From an uncultured Chlorobiales bacterium (GTDB lineage: Bacteria > Bacteroidota > Chlorobiia > Chlorobiales > Chlorobiaceae): a stretch of DNA of 9,686 bases. Location of the stretch: NCBI GenBank assembly GCA_903901395.1, contig CAIUQW010000203.1, positions 1 to 9,686 of the forward strand. The letters are read 5' to 3'. The notes beneath the pieces were generated by a model. The model searched no databases. It saw only the letters and a list, made by a program, of their open reading frames with translations, and was not told the origin of the DNA. Positions 7,427-9,686 of this stretch are shown here, piece after piece (within the stretch, counting starts at the first letter, position 1; every line of letters starts with the position of its first letter). The translations under genes were made by a program, and so were the position numbers.

Positions 7427-7473
7427 AATAAAAAAAGGCAGTGCAGGAATTATCGCTCTTCCTGCACTGCCTT
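7427..7473 (-). terminator. Intrinsic terminator of pnp
   Basis: A perfect 15-bp stem is formed by AAGGCAGTGCAGGAA at 7435-7449 and its reverse complement at 7459-7473, with a 9-base loop. Read on the minus strand, the stem runs straight into seven T residues (TTTTTTTATT). It starts 20 bases past the pnp stop codon. On the plus strand the stem is followed by CATTTC rather than a T-run, so it would stop the opposing helicase transcript only weakly. Confidence 0.93.
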
Positions 7474-7492
7474 CATTTCAGTATCGCTGCGG

Positions 7493-9686
7493 TCAGTTCT
7501 GTTCCGGCTTTGCAGCGCCGTTCTCACCGGCCTCGTCATCAAGCAGCGCCTTCATCGAGAGGGCGAACTTAGTTTTGCCGGTGCGCGGATCCTTGCGCAC
7601 GTCGATCAGCTTCACCTTGACCCGGTCGCCCGCCTTGAGCACGTCGCTCACCTTGGCGATGCGCTGCTTCGAGATTTCCGAGATGTGCACCAGACCGTCA
7701 GTCTTCGGCAGGAACTCGACGAACGCGCCAAGCTCGTCGCGGATGTCGCGCACCTTGCCCATGTAAACCGTGCCGACTTCCGGCTTCGAGACGAGAGTCT
7801 TGATGGTCTCGACCGCCGCTTTGGTGCCTTCGGGGCTGGAGCAGGCAATCGTCACCGTGCCGTCGTCTTCGATGTTGATCTCCGCGCCGGTCTCTTCGGT
7901 GATGCTGCGGATGGTCTCGCCGCCCTTGCCGATCACCATGCCGATGGCATCCACCGGAATCTGGATGGTGGTGAGCCTCGGCGCGTAGCGTCCGATGTCG
8001 TCGCGCGATTCGGGAATCGCCTCGGCCATGACGTCGAGAATGTGCATGCGTCCGCGGCGCGCCTGTTCGAGCGCGGTTTCGAGGATGTGGTAGTCGAGGC
8101 CGTCGATCTTGATGTCCATCTGGCAGGCGGTGATGCCGTCACGGGTGCCGGCAACCTTGAAGTCCATGTCGCCGAGATGATCCTCGTTGCCGAGAATGTC
8201 AGAAAGCACGGCGTAGTTCGCACCCTCCTTGATGAGGCCCATCGCGATGCCGGAGACCGGCTTGCGCAGCGGAATGCCGCCATCCATCGCGGCAAGCGTG
8301 CCGCCGCAGACCGAGGCCATCGACGACGAACCGTTCGATTCGAGAATGTCCGACACGATGCGCACGGTGTACGGGAACTCCTGCTCCGGCGGCATCACCA
8401 TCTTGATGGAGCGCTCGGCAAGGTTGCCGTGGCCGATCTCGCGCCGTCCGGTGCCGCCGACCCTGCCGGTTTCGCCAACCGAGAAGGGCGGGAAGTTGTA
8501 GTGCAGCATGAAGCGCTTGTCCTTGTCGTCGGTAAGCGTATCGACCGACTGGGCATCTTTCTTGGTGCCGAGCGTCAGCGTGACGAGCGCCTGCGTTTCG
8601 CCGCGGGTGAAGAGCGCCGAACCGTGCGCCCTCGGGATGAGGCCCAGCTCGATGCTGATCGGGCGAACCTGCTCCAGCGTGCGGCCATCGAGGCGCTTCT
8701 GGTCGTCGAGAATCATGTGGCGCATCACCTTCTTTTCGACCGAGTGGATGCACTCTTCGATCATATGCTCGTTCAGGCAGAAGGCGCTGGAGGGATCGGC
8801 TTCGATCTGATCGGGACCGACGCGGTCAGTGAAGTGCGTAAGGGTTTTCCTGAGCGTCTGCGTGTAGATGGCTTTGGTCTTTTCAGCGCGCTCCTCTTTG
8901 GCGAGCGGAGTGTAGGCGAGAGCCTTCAGCTCGGCAGCGCAGTGCTCCTCGACAAATTTGACCAGCGTCTCTGGCGCGACGGTCGGAGAGAACGGGCGCT
9001 TTGCCTTGCCGACCTCGGCTGCCAGCTCTTTCTGGAGGCGGCAGATTTTTTTGATCGCTTCGTGGCCGTAGCGGATGGCGTCGAGCATTTCAACCTCCGA
9101 AATCTCCTTCATCTCGCCTTCCAACATGCAGATAGTGTCTTCGGTGCCGCCAATGCAGATATCCATATCGCTCTGCGCCAGCTCGTTGATGTCGGGATTG
9201 ATGATGAACAGGCCGTTGATGCGACCGACGCGAACCTCGGACATCGGGTTGGCAAACGGAATGTCTGACACCATGATGGCAGCCGATGCGGCGATGCCGC
9301 CCAGCACGTCAGCGTCGTTGATCGTATCGGAGGAGATAACCGAAATGATGATCTGGGTCTCGTGGTAGTAGCCGTCCGGGAAGAGCGGACGAAGCGCGCG
9401 GTCGATCAGGCGGGCGGAGAGAATCTCCTTTTCGGAGGGACGCCCCTCACGCTTGAAGAAGCCGCCGGGGAACTTGCCAGCCGCGGAGTACTTTTCGCGA
9501 TACTCGACCTGCATCGGGAAGAAGTCCTGATTCGGCGGAGGCGGGGTTTTGGTCGATACCACCGTGGCGAGCACCATGGTGTCACCGAGGGCGACGACAA
9601 CCGCGCCGTCGGCCTGTTTAGCCATTTTTCCGGTTTCGATCGTGATTACCTTCCCATGTCCAAGATCGATCTCTTTTTTGATAAAC
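7493..9686 (-). CDS. pnp: Polynucleotide phosphorylase (PNPase), start codon cut by window edge
   Basis: Phosphorolytic 3'-5' exoribonuclease of mRNA decay and RNA quality control, acting as a trimer. The frame is open to the window edge. The codons before the internal ATG at 9625 encode [20 protein letters not shown], the normal PNPase N-terminus. The final base of the window (G on this strand) is probably the third base of the true ATG, giving about 731 residues, a usual length. Domains in order are: RNase PH-like 1 ([34 protein letters not shown]), the helical domain, RNase PH-like 2, KH and S1. RNase PH-like 2 shows [23 protein letters not shown] (phosphate site) and [20 protein letters not shown], with the catalytic-site aspartates. 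KH shows [20 protein letters not shown] with its GXXG loop. S1 runs from [12 protein letters not shown] through [21 protein letters not shown] short acidic tail ends in KPEQN. The gene is GC-rich, co-oriented with leuS and intact. Confidence 0.97.
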   Translation of the reverse strand, partial: FIKKEIDLGHGKVITIETGKMAKQADGAVVVALGDTMVLATVVSTKTPPPPNQDFFPMQVEYREKYSAAGKFPGGFFKREGRPSEKEILSARLIDRALRPLFPDGYYHETQIIISVISSDTINDADVLGGIAASAAIMVSDIPFANPMSEVRVGRINGLFIINPDINELAQSDMDICIGGTEDTICMLEGEMKEISEVEMLDAIRYGHEAIKKICRLQKELAAEVGKAKRPFSPTVAPETLVKFVEEHCAAELKALAYTPLAKEERAEKTKAIYTQTLRKTLTHFTDRVGPDQIEADPSSAFCLNEHMIEECIHSVEKKVMRHMILDDQKRLDGRTLEQVRPISIELGLIPRAHGSALFTRGETQALVTLTLGTKKDAQSVDTLTDDKDKRFMLHYNFPPFSVGETGRVGGTGRREIGHGNLAERSIKMVMPPEQEFPYTVRIVSDILESNGSSSMASVCGGTLAAMDGGIPLRKPVSGIAMGLIKEGANYAVLSDILGNEDHLGDMDFKVAGTRDGITACQMDIKIDGLDYHILETALEQARRGRMHILDVMAEAIPESRDDIGRYAPRLTTIQIPVDAIGMVIGKGGETIRSITEETGAEINIEDDGTVTIACSSPEGTKAAVETIKTLVSKPEVGTVYMGKVRDIRDELGAFVEFLPKTDGLVHISEISKQRIAKVSDVLKAGDRVKVKLIDVRKDPRTGKTKFALSMKALLDDEAGENGAAKPEQN

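Noticed and set aside
7290..7766. 158-codon plus-strand frame crossing the pnp 3' end
   Set aside because: It reads through the pnp terminator and antisense to the pnp S1 domain, with a serine-rich shadow-type translation and no ribosome binding site of note.
7685..9268. 527-codon plus-strand open frame
   Set aside because: It is antisense to pnp, which carries complete RNase PH, KH and S1 motifs. The long frame follows from GC-rich codon use.
1..9686. CRISPR array, tRNA, rRNA or riboswitch
   Set aside because: I saw no regularly spaced direct repeats, no tRNA-like TTCGA arm with an acceptor stem, no rRNA signature and no recognisable riboswitch core in the non-coding stretches.

Overview
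The window looks like part of a green sulfur bacterium chromosome, most likely Chlorobaculum or a close relative. This rests on my recall of Chlorobi LeuRS and PNPase sequences; no search was run. Two housekeeping genes, both on the minus strand and both cut by the window, frame a foreign-looking insert. On the left is the N-terminal two thirds of leucyl-tRNA synthetase (leuS, 1-1563). On the right is polynucleotide phosphorylase (pnp, 7493-9686), complete except for the first two bases of its start codon, with a clear intrinsic terminator.

The roughly 5.9 kb between them reads mainly on the plus strand and is visibly more AT-rich, with different codon use. From left to right it holds: an AT-rich leuS upstream region; a 90-bp imperfect inverted repeat of the short interspersed type (1749-1837); a possible small membrane protein gene with a good ribosome binding site (1858-2214); two overlapping small inverted repeats (1992-2050); the first ~34 codons of a type I restriction methyltransferase (hsdM), which then lose homology abruptly (2250-2405); and a very large DUF4011 / SF1 helicase / PD-(D/E)XK (MTES_1575, Vsr-like) nuclease / DUF3320 gene (2450-7187).

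The large gene has the domain order of the single-gene anti-phage system that I recall being named Hhe (HheA). It is split by one extra base in a run of nine A residues at 3608-3616, directly after the Walker A region, in a stretch that is conserved in the family. With eight A residues the gene would encode one protein of about 1578 residues. As written, only a 391-residue fragment without helicase motifs II-VI or the nuclease can be made by standard decoding. The tract could be a sequencing error, a decay mutation, a phase-variable switch or a transcriptional slippage site; the sequence alone cannot decide.

Taken together, the insert looks like a degraded or switchable defence island between leuS and pnp. 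A restriction-modification locus was deleted down to the hsdM start, leaving a helicase-nuclease defence gene beside the scar.
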